From positions 1 to 36,283 of IMG/VR virus record IMGVR_UViG_3300036820_000205: DNA of 36,283 nt, one strand, 5' to 3'. The notes beneath the pieces were generated by a model, which saw nothing but the letters and a program-made list of their open reading frames with translations, was not told the DNA's origin and ran no database searches. This stretch comes from a virus. Both the position numbers and the translations under genes were made by a program. Below, piece by piece: positions 5,638 to 11,538 of this stretch; within the stretch, counting starts at the first letter, position 1; each line of letters begins with the position of its first letter.

Positions 5638-6597
5638 TTACTCCGAGACGATCCAGAGGTCCCGGAGGAATTCCTTCGCTACAATCCGGTGCGAATGGGC
5701 CTGCTGATGACCTGGGCGCCACGGAGATCCCGGCTCTCCCCATTCGGGATGCTGAACCGTACCGCAGCCATTAGAGCCCATCGGCGGACGCTTCTTGTTC
5801 TGGCACTGGCGGGTGTGTACCTTAGACGCGGCGTCGGCTTTAGCCTCAGTCAGCACCTGGAAGTACTTCGAGTTAGCGATAGATTCATGCCGGGAAGAGC
5901 GCTGAAGGTAGGAACTGAACGTGTACAGGAGCGGACGAAGAACGGTTCGCTTGCCGCCACGGAGCTTGTCTTCTCCGGTTGGGGAGTGCCCGAGGATATC
6001 CCCGCGAGGATTGGACATCGGGTCTCCGCACCCGGCGTACTGCCAGAGCTGGGAGACGCTGCGCTCGAATGGCTCTCCGGGGATCAGGTTCTTATGCTTG
6101 TCGTCCCACGCGTAGGGAGTAGCTATCCGCGGGTGCCCGAGAACGCCGATGACCCGGGCGAACAGCACGCCGTCTCCGAAGCCGGGGATCGCCCGTGCCC
6201 AGTTGCGGACGTGGTCGGGGATCTGCCGGGAGTACTCGTCGAGCAGCATGGCCTTGAACATCTCTTCCTGCTGCTCGGCCGCGCCGACGATGGCCTTGCC
6301 GATGAGGGAATCCGCGGTGTTGCCTCGCTCGACCCGGTTCACGGCGCTGACGCGGGCCTTCTTGGCATCGGTCAGGGATTCGGCGATGCTGCGGAAGGCC
6401 GAGAGGTCCCCCCAGGACATAACCGGAGCAGGCGTCTGTCGCATGGTTTTCGTCAATCCTTTGGCCTGCTCCGAGCTTGCTCCCTGCTGAGGCGCCACGG
6501 GGTTGGATTTCGTCTTGAGCGTGGCCTCAGCAGGGAAGTCTTCGATGAGCCCGAGCTTGCGGGCCTGTGCGGGGGTGTATTCTTTGATTATGGTCAT
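5638..6597 (-). CDS. Stand-alone IS110-type Tnp_20-like protein
   Basis: 319 aa; ATG 6597 has AAGGAG six bases upstream. The C-terminal half resembles the transposase_20 (IS116/IS110/IS902 C-terminal) domain: ARAIPGFGDG (135-143), SVSQLWQYAGCGDP (180-193), GGKRTVLRPLL (214-224), KYFQVL (244-249) and a closing PGHQQAHSHRIVAKEFLRDL (295-314). The N-terminal DEDD RuvC-like nuclease domain of full IS110 transposases (about 150 aa with early D and E) is absent; residues 1-60 instead are partly encoded by hairpins U5 (about residues 21-39) and U4 (42-58). An in-frame ATG at 6420, just past U4, would give a 260-aa form but has no ribosome binding site. Hairpins lie on both sides. The resemblance is by eye; a helical DNA-binding protein of another family is possible. 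Function unknown; RNA-guided DNA binding is a hypothesis. Confidence 0.6.
   Translation of the reverse strand: MTIIKEYTPAQARKLGLIEDFPAEATLKTKSNPVAPQQGASSEQAKGLTKTMRQTPAPVMSWGDLSAFRSIAESLTDAKKARVSAVNRVERGNTADSLIGKAIVGAAEQQEEMFKAMLLDEYSRQIPDHVRNWARAIPGFGDGVLFARVIGVLGHPRIATPYAWDDKHKNLIPGEPFERSVSQLWQYAGCGDPMSNPRGDILGHSPTGEDKLRGGKRTVLRPLLYTFSSYLQRSSRHESIANSKYFQVLTEAKADAASKVHTRQCQNKKRPPMGSNGCGTVQHPEWGEPGSPWRPGHQQAHSHRIVAKEFLRDLWIVSE
6424..6473 (-). repeat. Hairpin element U4, inside the Tnp_20-like gene
   Basis: Perfect 10-bp stem CGGAGCAGGC (6424-6433) / GCCTGCTCCG (6464-6473). Loop 6434-6463 is 30 nt with core TGGTTTTCGT at positions 11-20. It lies in codons 42-58 of the gene that starts at 6597 and ends 3 nt before an internal ATG (complement of 6418-6420). 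Confidence 0.85.
6481..6536 (-). repeat. Hairpin element U5, inside the Tnp_20-like gene
   Basis: Perfect 13-bp stem TCCCTGCTGAGGC (6481-6493) / GCCTCAGCAGGGA (6524-6536). Loop 6494-6523 is 30 nt with core TGGATTTCGT at positions 11-20. It lies in codons 21-39 of the coding region, 7 nt from U4. Confidence 0.85.
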
Positions 6598-6615
6598 GGC
6601 ATTCTCCTTGATAGG

Positions 6616-6661
6616 TGTCCGGCGTTTTTGCTGTGGGTTTCGTAAGATGCTTGGCCGGACA
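6616..6661 (-). repeat. Hairpin element U6 (30-nt loop family)
   Basis: Perfect 8-bp stem TGTCCGGC (6616-6623) / GCCGGACA (6654-6661). Loop 6624-6653 is 30 nt with core TGGGTTTCGT at positions 11-20. On the minus transcript it sits immediately upstream of the AAGGAG of the Tnp_20-like gene and could affect its translation. Confidence 0.9.
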
Positions 6662-6666
6662 AAGGA

Positions 6667-6718
6667 TGCTCGGCGGCGTCTGAGTTATGGGTTTCGTGCC
6701 TTGCATGGCCGCCGAGCA
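6667..6718 (-). repeat. Hairpin element U7 (30-nt loop family)
   Basis: Perfect 11-bp stem TGCTCGGCGGC (6667-6677) / GCCGCCGAGCA (6708-6718). Loop 6678-6707 is 30 nt with core TGGGTTTCGT at positions 11-20. Five nt from U6 and 17 nt from U8. Confidence 0.9.
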
Positions 6719-6735
6719 AGTCTATGTAATTGTAA

Positions 6736-6781
6736 GGCTGAGCGTAGCTTCTCTGGGTTTCGTGGAGCGTCTGGCTCAGCC
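6736..6781 (-). repeat. Hairpin element U8 (30-nt loop family)
   Basis: Perfect 8-bp stem GGCTGAGC (6736-6743) / GCTCAGCC (6774-6781). Loop 6744-6773 is 30 nt with core TGGGTTTCGT at positions 11-20. Eight nt from U9. Confidence 0.9.
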
Positions 6782-6789
6782 AAAAGGTA

Positions 6790-6837
6790 CTCGGCGGCGT
6801 TAAGCAGTTGGGTTTCGTACCAAGTTTGGCCGCCGAG
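6790..6837 (-). repeat. Hairpin element U9 (30-nt loop family)
   Basis: Perfect 9-bp stem CTCGGCGGC (6790-6798) / GCCGCCGAG (6829-6837). Loop 6799-6828 is 30 nt with core TGGGTTTCGT at positions 11-20. It lies 6 nt beyond the stop codon of the gene at 6844-7317, mirroring U3 beyond the Tnp_20-like gene; both are followed by GCAAG. Confidence 0.9.
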
Positions 6838-6843
6838 CAAGTC

Positions 6844-7317
6844 TTATTCGATAAGGTCCATGCAGGTGACGTTAGCCGTCTCGATCGCGAGGATAGCCTT
6901 GCGGTGACGGTCGATGTCTGCCTGATGTCCTGCGATGTACTTCTGAGAGTGATCGATAGCCGTCTGGTGCTGCCCGACCGTTGCCTGTCCCCACGCGACT
7001 TGTCCCTCACCGGGAACGTAGAACGTCTCGACGGCTAGCTTCTTGCGGGCTTCAGTGGCGGTGTTCACGTACTCGGTCCGGTGGTCTCCGCGGCGCTCGG
7101 CGCTAGACAGCTCCCGTTCGGCTACGTGCCACGTCTTCTCCGCAGTCGCGACGTAGGACCGGAGCATCGTGCTCGCGTGGTTCCGGACGAGCCCAAACAG
7201 GGCTTCAGCGGGGTCCTTGCCGGTCAAGGCCGCGTTCAACGCCTTCCGGGTGATGTCGTTCAGGTCACGGGTACCGGCGTCAAGCTCGGCCCGGATGAGG
7301 GCGGTGATGTCTGTCAT
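6844..7317 (-). CDS. Helical protein of unknown function in the hairpin locus
   Basis: 157 aa from ATG 7317, with TAGGAG upstream at good spacing. The sequence is mostly amphipathic helix: LIRAELDAGTRDLNDITRKA at the start, a long charged middle (TAEKTWHVAERELSSAERRG) and a C-terminal helix with repeated His/Gln (GQHQTAIDHSQKYIAGHQAD). A central FYVPGEGQVAWGQATV segment recalls small proteins of actinobacterial mobile elements and phages that lack a known function. It is flanked by hairpin U10 upstream and U9 just after its stop, and precedes the Tnp_20-like gene on the same strand, so the two probably form one transcript. It may be a partner of that protein or of the RNA. Confidence 0.65.
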   Translation of the reverse strand: MTDITALIRAELDAGTRDLNDITRKALNAALTGKDPAEALFGLVRNHASTMLRSYVATAEKTWHVAERELSSAERRGDHRTEYVNTATEARKKLAVETFYVPGEGQVAWGQATVGQHQTAIDHSQKYIAGHQADIDRHRKAILAIETANVTCMDLIE

Positions 7318-7335
7318 GATGATCTCCTACGGGTT

Positions 7336-7385
7336 AGGGCCTAGCGCCTGTCCTTTGGGTTTCGTTTTTACGGTGGCTAGGCCTT
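7336..7385 (-). repeat. Hairpin element U10 (30-nt loop family)
   Basis: Stem AGGGCCTAGC (7336-7345) / GCTAGGCCTT (7376-7385), 10 bp with one G-T wobble (7337/7384). Loop 7346-7375 is 30 nt with core TGGGTTTCGT at positions 11-20. On the minus transcript it is the first element, directly upstream of the ribosome binding site of the gene at 6844-7317. Confidence 0.9.
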
Positions 7386-7425
7386 GCGATCATCACAACC
7401 AGGTGACCCGCAGAGGTATTCCCGG

Positions 7426-7431
7426 TACTCT
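7426..7431 (+). promoter_or_regulatory. -10 element TACTCT for the head-tail operon
   Basis: TACTCT in the context CCGG-TACTCT-G lies 22 nt before the TTG start at 7454, with GGGAGGT between. The region 7386-7453 is divergent: minus genes start on its left, the tail operon on its right, so it should hold promoters for both. Confidence 0.45.
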
Positions 7432-7453
7432 GAAAATAGTCCTGGGAGGTACT

Positions 7454-8479
7454 TTGAGCTCGATCGTTTTGTATGATAACGCTCTGAACTACACGGTCCG
7501 TACCGTGGAGTTCACGCAAAGTAGTGTGCCCGCTAACGTCACTACTCTTACGGCTGTCGTCATTGACCCCGCTGGCGGCTCTACAACCTACACTCTGGGC
7601 TCATCGGCTAACCTGACAAACACGAGTGCGGGCAACTACGCGCTGAAGCTCTCTACGGAACCCTCCGTCGCAGGATCGTATGGTCTCTGGTCCGTCGTAT
7701 GGATACCAACTCTCACTAGCGGCAACCTTGATGAGTACGTACAGACCGACACCTTCCGGACCTTCCCGACCACGGACGCCCTGACCGGCCTGACTAGCTG
7801 GTACTGCGGCAAGGAAGAGCTGAAGAGCCGTCTGAGCATCGCCGAGAGCGACACCGCCTCCGACTACGAGATCGTTTTTGCTATCCAGACGGTCATGGAC
7901 TGGATCAACCAGTACTGCCAGCGACACTTCTACCAGGTAACGGAGGCTCGTACATTCTCGCCCGCGGGCAGCGTCTGGGAGATGCATATCGACGACCTGG
8001 TCAGCACCCCTAGCGTCGTGGAGGCCACTCAGGTAGCCCTGGACTATCAGGGGAACGGCGACTACAACGTCACCTGGACGTACGGCCTCAACTACACGCT
8101 CAAGCTAGGCACTCCCGCGGACCTTGAGAACAACTACAATGTGAACAGCGTCGGCATCGCCCGCCCCTACACTCAGCTTCAGGTACTTCAGGGCAACGAA
8201 GGCGAGAACGACGCGGTCGGCGGGGGCTGGCTGCCCTTCATCTGGCCCTTCACTCGCTATGACAGGGTTCAGATCACCGGAACGTGGGGCTGGAATGCGG
8301 TTCCTCCGGGCGTCAGCATGGCCGCACTGATCCTCGCGACGGACTTCTTCAAGATGAAGGACTCCTACTACGGCATGCAGGGCGTTTCAGACCTCGGAAT
8401 CGCGAAAATCTCTTCGAACCCCTGGGTGACAGAAATGTTGCGGCCCTACGTGAAGTACCGCAAGAAGGTCGGGGTCTAA
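7454..8479 (+). CDS. Head-to-tail adaptor with N-terminal Ig-like domain
   Basis: TTG 7454 is chosen because GGGAGGT lies four bases upstream; the frame is open farther back but that sequence is shadow coding of the opposite gene. 341 aa. Residues about 1-110 are beta-rich (YTVRTVEFTQ, then TTLTAVVIDPAGGSTTYTLG and GSYGLWSVVWIP) and look like an immunoglobulin-type domain. The rest begins TSWYCGKEELKSRLSI and AIQTVMDWINQYCQRHFY, the helical pattern of gp6-like head-tail connector proteins, and ends with an alpha-helical region (VSMAALILATDFFKMKDSYY) typical of such adaptors. It opens the plus-strand structural operon. The capsid gene is presumably upstream of the window. Confidence 0.75.
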   Translation: MSSIVLYDNALNYTVRTVEFTQSSVPANVTTLTAVVIDPAGGSTTYTLGSSANLTNTSAGNYALKLSTEPSVAGSYGLWSVVWIPTLTSGNLDEYVQTDTFRTFPTTDALTGLTSWYCGKEELKSRLSIAESDTASDYEIVFAIQTVMDWINQYCQRHFYQVTEARTFSPAGSVWEMHIDDLVSTPSVVEATQVALDYQGNGDYNVTWTYGLNYTLKLGTPADLENNYNVNSVGIARPYTQLQVLQGNEGENDAVGGGWLPFIWPFTRYDRVQITGTWGWNAVPPGVSMAALILATDFFKMKDSYYGMQGVSDLGIAKISSNPWVTEMLRPYVKYRKKVGV

Positions 8480-8500
8480 GCTCCTCCGCTCACGGGCCGG

Positions 8501-8506
8501 TAAACT
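8501..8506 (+). promoter_or_regulatory. -10 element TAAACT, predicted leaderless start
   Basis: TAAACT in context GCCGG-TAAACT-G is followed by exactly 6 nt and then ATG 8513, the same geometry as at 2773 and 33108. No Shine-Dalgarno fits between it and the ATG. Confidence 0.6.
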
Positions 8507-8512
8507 GGGCTC

Positions 8513-8782
8513 ATGGTCGTCTACCACGCTCTCGTCATGGCTGGTCTCTGGCACGATGCCCTGAACTGGGGGGTGGGTGCCCTGCTGGGCTTTGCGCTCG
8601 CAAGAATTCCCTGGAAAAGGCATCAGAAGAAGCGGGCCGCCGACCAGGCCGAACTCATGGACCGCCTCAACGCCGACACCCCCGGAGGGCTAGGCGAAAT
8701 CGCTACTCTTCTGCGTGAAGACGGCTTCACAAACCTCGCGGCGCTACTCACGGACAAGACTCAGGAAGAAGGCCCCTCGTGA
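8513..8782 (+). CDS. Small membrane-anchored protein, 89 aa
   Basis: ATG 8513 is set by the promoter 6 nt upstream. The N-terminal 30 residues are hydrophobic (MVVYHALVMAGLWHDALNWG, then VGALLGFALARI), giving one or two membrane helices. They are followed by a basic stop-transfer stretch (KRHQKKR) and a soluble, acidic C-terminus (RLNADTPGGLGEIATLLRED). It sits between the head-tail adaptor and other head-tail genes and overlaps the next start by 4 nt. Comparable small membrane proteins are common in actinophage structural operons with no assigned function. Confidence 0.65.
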   Translation: MVVYHALVMAGLWHDALNWGVGALLGFALARIPWKRHQKKRAADQAELMDRLNADTPGGLGEIATLLREDGFTNLAALLTDKTQEEGPS

Positions 8783-9045
8783 AGCTTATCGTGCAGCTCA
8801 AACGAAACGCGTACGCAATCGAATGGTCGTTCGCTAGGGTCCAGATCCGGGATCTCCGCGACGAAGACGATGAGCCGGAAGAGGACGAAGAGGCGCTGGA
8901 CGAGGCGCAGATGCGTCAGGACCCGGCCGGCTCGGTGTACTGCCAAGTGGAGCGCCGGAGTGACCACGAGCGCCCTGCGGACTGGGTCGTCCCGATCGAA
9001 GCCGAGGTTCCGGACCCGTACAAGGGATTCGGTTTTGGCAGCTAA
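8779..9045 (+). CDS. Hypothetical acidic protein, 88 aa
   Basis: GTG 8779 overlaps the previous stop in the GTGA arrangement. An N-terminal beta strand pair (MKLIVQLKRNAYAIEWSFAR) is followed by a strongly acidic linker (DLRDEDDEPEEDEEALDEAQ) and a C-terminal segment with basic and aromatic residues (CQVERRSDHERPADWVVPIE). The position suggests a virion or assembly accessory. No family recognised. Confidence 0.65.
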   Translation: MKLIVQLKRNAYAIEWSFARVQIRDLRDEDDEPEEDEEALDEAQMRQDPAGSVYCQVERRSDHERPADWVVPIEAEVPDPYKGFGFGS

Positions 9046-10261
9046 GAACCCGGTCTCCGCTAAGACCAAGAAAAACCGTGCCGCGGCGAAGAAAACTGCC
9101 CAGAAGGCGGCACCGGTGGGCCTGCATGCGACCGCTGCTCAGTGGAAGGCCTACCAGAAGGCGTACACCGCGGCATATCAGAACATTCGCATCAACAACG
9201 CCGCCCGGGCGCTACGTGCTGGCCGGTTGCAGGCCGCGAACAAGGCTATCCAGGCGTCAAACAGCGCCCGTCACCAAGCCATGGCCGCTTCAGTAGCCGC
9301 CTTCGCCGTCCAGCAGAGCGCTCGCGGGGCTCAGGGCACGGCTCTAAGCGCTCGCACGAACGAAAACCTCCGTCAGCACCTCGCGGTCCTCTCTCGCGCC
9401 CAGTACGCGGAGGCTTCGTCGCGAACGTACATGCAGCAGGCCGTTCAGCAGACTATGACCGCTGGTGCCGCGCACACGTACGAGGAAAAAGCGTTCAAAG
9501 CGAGCACTCGCATCGCCCGGACGGCCTATAAGAACTCAAAAGGCGCCAAAGCGAAGGCTACGGGCAAGAAACGCGGGCGCCCGCTCAAGATTCTCGGTGG
9601 TTCGTCGAGCGCGAGCACCAATCAGAGCCAGAATGTGGACACCGCGCTGAAAACGAGCACCACAGCGTCCCGAGGCCGGTCTAGTGTCCACGCGACGAGC
9701 GTTCACCAGAGCGCGAAGTCGAACCGCGCGACAGGAAAGGGGAACCGGACCCAGGCGGCCCAGGCTAAATCCGCGAAACAGTCCCACGCCTCCTCAGCTA
9801 AGTCGAAAAAGGCTCCTACCAAGGCCTATAAGGGCCGTACGGCCGCGCTGCCGTTCCCGCTGCTCAAGGACCCCGCTTCACCATGGATGGGGAACGAGTC
9901 GAGCCCGGATTGCGTGGTCATGGCGGTCGCTAACTCGTGCCTTCTGATGACGGGCCTCCGGCTGAATGCTACAGAGCTTGCCTGGCTGCACTCGATCTAT
10001 GCCGAGCCGAGTATTCTGCGCCTGCTGACCGAAATGAAGCTCAACCGGTGGTCCGATAGAGTAAAACTGAAGGACTTCTGGTCGGTAAACCCGTGGTACA
10101 CGCTCACCCCCGGACTGGTCGTGGGCTATGAGACCGAATGGGGGCCGCACGCCGCGCTTCTGCTACCAGACTTTCAGGTTGCTAGCTGGGGTGAGGAAGT
10201 GCCTCTCACGGCGACCGTGGACGAAGCATGGACATTGAAATGGGAGACAACCGGTGGATGA
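9035..10261 (+). CDS. Large basic protein with papain/C39-like C-terminal domain
   Basis: TTG 9035, with AAGGGA upstream, overlaps the end of the preceding gene by 11 nt; 408 aa. The first 260 residues are Ala/Lys/Gln/Ser rich and largely helical or disordered (VSAKTKKNRAAAKKTAQKAA, later KAKATGKKRGRP), suited to binding nucleic acid or filling the virion. The C-terminal 140 residues look like a cysteine-peptidase fold: ESSPDCVVMAVANSCLLMTG (Cys near residue 291) and EWGPHAALLLPDFQVASWGE (His near 369), the Cys-then-His order of C39/papain-like domains. It could be a virion protein ejected into the host or a maturation factor. It is not a recognised capsid protease. The functional call is tentative. 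Confidence 0.5.
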   Translation: MAAKNPVSAKTKKNRAAAKKTAQKAAPVGLHATAAQWKAYQKAYTAAYQNIRINNAARALRAGRLQAANKAIQASNSARHQAMAASVAAFAVQQSARGAQGTALSARTNENLRQHLAVLSRAQYAEASSRTYMQQAVQQTMTAGAAHTYEEKAFKASTRIARTAYKNSKGAKAKATGKKRGRPLKILGGSSSASTNQSQNVDTALKTSTTASRGRSSVHATSVHQSAKSNRATGKGNRTQAAQAKSAKQSHASSAKSKKAPTKAYKGRTAALPFPLLKDPASPWMGNESSPDCVVMAVANSCLLMTGLRLNATELAWLHSIYAEPSILRLLTEMKLNRWSDRVKLKDFWSVNPWYTLTPGLVVGYETEWGPHAALLLPDFQVASWGEEVPLTATVDEAWTLKWETTGG

Positions 10262-10850
10262 GCTGACTGAAAACGAGATCAGGGAGCAGCAGATAGAGGC
10301 AAAATTTCTCGAAAGCACCAAACTGCCGCGAAATCCGGTCAACGTCTGCAAGAGCATGTACCTGGCCTGGAAAACCCCCAAGCCGCACGCCATCACAGGA
10401 GATATGCTCCAGGGGGGCGAGCGCGTGACGTGGCGGGTCATGTCGATCTACCGGCGCTGGTCGGTGTTCTTCCTGCTTCAGATCCTCACACTTGTCTGGT
10501 GGACACACCCGTTCCTGTTCCCGGGCGGACTGGTCGGGTGGAACCTGCTGTGGTCCGATCTGGCGGTCATCGTCGAGATGATGGTCGGCATAGCCTTCAT
10601 GAACCAGAGTATGCGGGACGCAAAGATCATCCGTAACTCCCTCGCCGACCTCCAGATCATCGCGCTGGGCCAGAAGCAGCTCACCGAGGACCATGACGCC
10701 GACATGCTGATGCTGAGAGCGCTCTATCACGCTGTACATCCGGATGGCGACGGCAACCTGATCGTCAGCATAGACGGCGAGAAGCATACACTGGAGCTCT
10801 CCGGCCCTACCCTGCCCGACCCTGTCACCCAGGAGGATTTCGATGGCTAA
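10254..10850 (+). CDS. Two-helix membrane protein (DUF1003/iron-permease-like)
   Basis: GTG 10254 has GGGAG seven bases upstream and overlaps the upstream gene by 8 nt; 198 aa. Two hydrophobic helices (WSVFFLLQILTLVWW and WSDLAVIVEMMVGIAFMN) are linked by a short loop and followed by QSMRDAKIIRNSLADLQIIA, which resembles the end of DUF1003 and low-affinity iron-permease-like proteins, where the second helix runs into an 'NRxxxRD' or 'QNxxxRD' helix. N- and C-termini are soluble and probably cytoplasmic. It is unusual inside a tail-gene operon; a role in entry, superinfection exclusion or membrane assembly is speculative. Confidence 0.55.
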   Translation: MDELTENEIREQQIEAKFLESTKLPRNPVNVCKSMYLAWKTPKPHAITGDMLQGGERVTWRVMSIYRRWSVFFLLQILTLVWWTHPFLFPGGLVGWNLLWSDLAVIVEMMVGIAFMNQSMRDAKIIRNSLADLQIIALGQKQLTEDHDADMLMLRALYHAVHPDGDGNLIVSIDGEKHTLELSGPTLPDPVTQEDFDG

Positions 10851-11304
10851 CCTCAGCGTTGTACGCACCAACATGGCCAACCAGATCAATCAGTACGTTC
10901 AGCCTGCCCTGACCGCCGTGGCGTACCCTCTCGACCAGATCAACCCGCCGTGTGCGATGATCCTGCCCGCAAAGGACACCGCTAAGTACGGTCGGACGCT
11001 AGGCGGACCCTTCGCACACATCGGCGGGACGCTGCTGGCCGCGACGGATTTCAATATTGATGTAATCGTGCTGGTCGGCCACGCAACGACGAGCGACCGC
11101 ATGCAGATGACCCTGGATCAGTGGCTGGGCTTCGAGAACGACGCCGCGGTGGTCAGCGTGCCCATGGCGATCGCTAAGGATGACACCCTGGGCGGCTCGG
11201 TTGCGTACTGCGAGCCTATGAGCTGTGATTCCTACGGCCCGATCGAGTGGAACGGCCAGTCCTTCTTCGGCGCCCGCATCCACTTCGCGGTCAGCCTCCA
11301 GTGA
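10843..11304 (+). CDS. Tail terminator-like protein
   Basis: ATG 10843 has AGGAGG upstream and overlaps the preceding stop; 153 aa. It begins MANLSVVRTNMANQINQYVQ and continues VAYPLDQINPPCAMILPAKD, the arrangement of small actinophage proteins that precede the tail tube gene and correspond to the tail terminator/tail completion family. The alternating beta segments (FNIDVIVLVG, AAVVSVPMAIA, FFGARIHFAVSL) agree with that fold. It lies one gene and a glycosyltransferase insertion upstream of the tail tube gene, the expected place. Confidence 0.65.
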   Translation: MANLSVVRTNMANQINQYVQPALTAVAYPLDQINPPCAMILPAKDTAKYGRTLGGPFAHIGGTLLAATDFNIDVIVLVGHATTSDRMQMTLDQWLGFENDAAVVSVPMAIAKDDTLGGSVAYCEPMSCDSYGPIEWNGQSFFGARIHFAVSLQ

Positions 11305-11471
11305 CCTACACCGAGCTGCTGGATACGCTCCGGGCTATGCAGGCAGGCCCGTTCTACGACTTCGCAGAAGGCGTCAGTGAGCTACCGGACTGTGGCCTGA
11401 AGACCCAGCTCGCCCAGGCTGTGATAGACATCCATAACGCGATAGTCAGGGCTAAGTACCTGCTCCAGTAG
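11301..11471 (+). CDS. Small hypothetical protein, 56 aa
   Basis: GTG 11301 is the start because it overlaps the preceding stop in the GTGA manner used by its neighbours; a longer reading back to 11247 would overlap the upstream gene by 58 nt. The product (MTYTELLDTLRAMQAGPFYD, then CGLKTQLAQAVIDIHNAIVR) is helical with no membrane segment. It ends the first structural operon just before a terminator-like hairpin. Confidence 0.6.
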   Translation: MTYTELLDTLRAMQAGPFYDFAEGVSELPDCGLKTQLAQAVIDIHNAIVRAKYLLQ

Positions 11472-11473
11472 AC
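11468..11473 (+). promoter_or_regulatory. TAGACT hexamer at the end of the small gene
   Basis: TAGACT overlaps the TAG stop codon of the gene at 11301-11471 and precedes a hairpin. It matches the recurrent -10 hexamer, but RNA from it would have to cross the hairpin at 11481-11519 to reach the glycosyltransferase. A second hexamer, TACAAT at 11505-11510, lies in the hairpin loop. Confidence 0.3.
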
Positions 11474-11480
11474 TAGGTCT

Positions 11481-11519
11481 GAGCCCGTGGCGCTCCGTAA
11501 AGGTTACAATCACGGGCTC
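11481..11519 (+). terminator. Intercistronic hairpin, probable terminator
   Basis: GAGCCCGTG (11481-11489) pairs with CACGGGCTC (11511-11519), 9 bp, around a 21-nt loop that contains TACAAT. It separates the head-tail operon from the glycosyltransferase gene. No T-tract follows, as often in high-GC genomes. Confidence 0.5.
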
Positions 11520-11538
11520 CCTACTACTTGGAGTGCTC

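Noticed and set aside
5446-6645. Long plus-strand open frame of 399 codons opposite the Tnp_20-like gene
   Set aside because: It is antisense to a gene with a strong ribosome binding site, begins in the hairpin group and encodes an Arg/Gly-rich sequence without recognisable motifs; it is open because of the codon use of the real gene.
5460-7385. A CRISPR array or phage mini-CRISPR
   Set aside because: Loops of 30 nt recall spacer length, but there is no repeated repeat sequence: stems differ between units and the constant part is in the middle of each loop. No cas genes adjoin; the Cas4-like nuclease is 27 kb away.
7169-7453. Longer N-terminus of the head-tail adaptor
   Set aside because: The frame is open to 7169 but overlaps the opposite-strand gene and hairpin U10, and the predicted residues look like shadow coding; TTG 7454 has the ribosome binding site.
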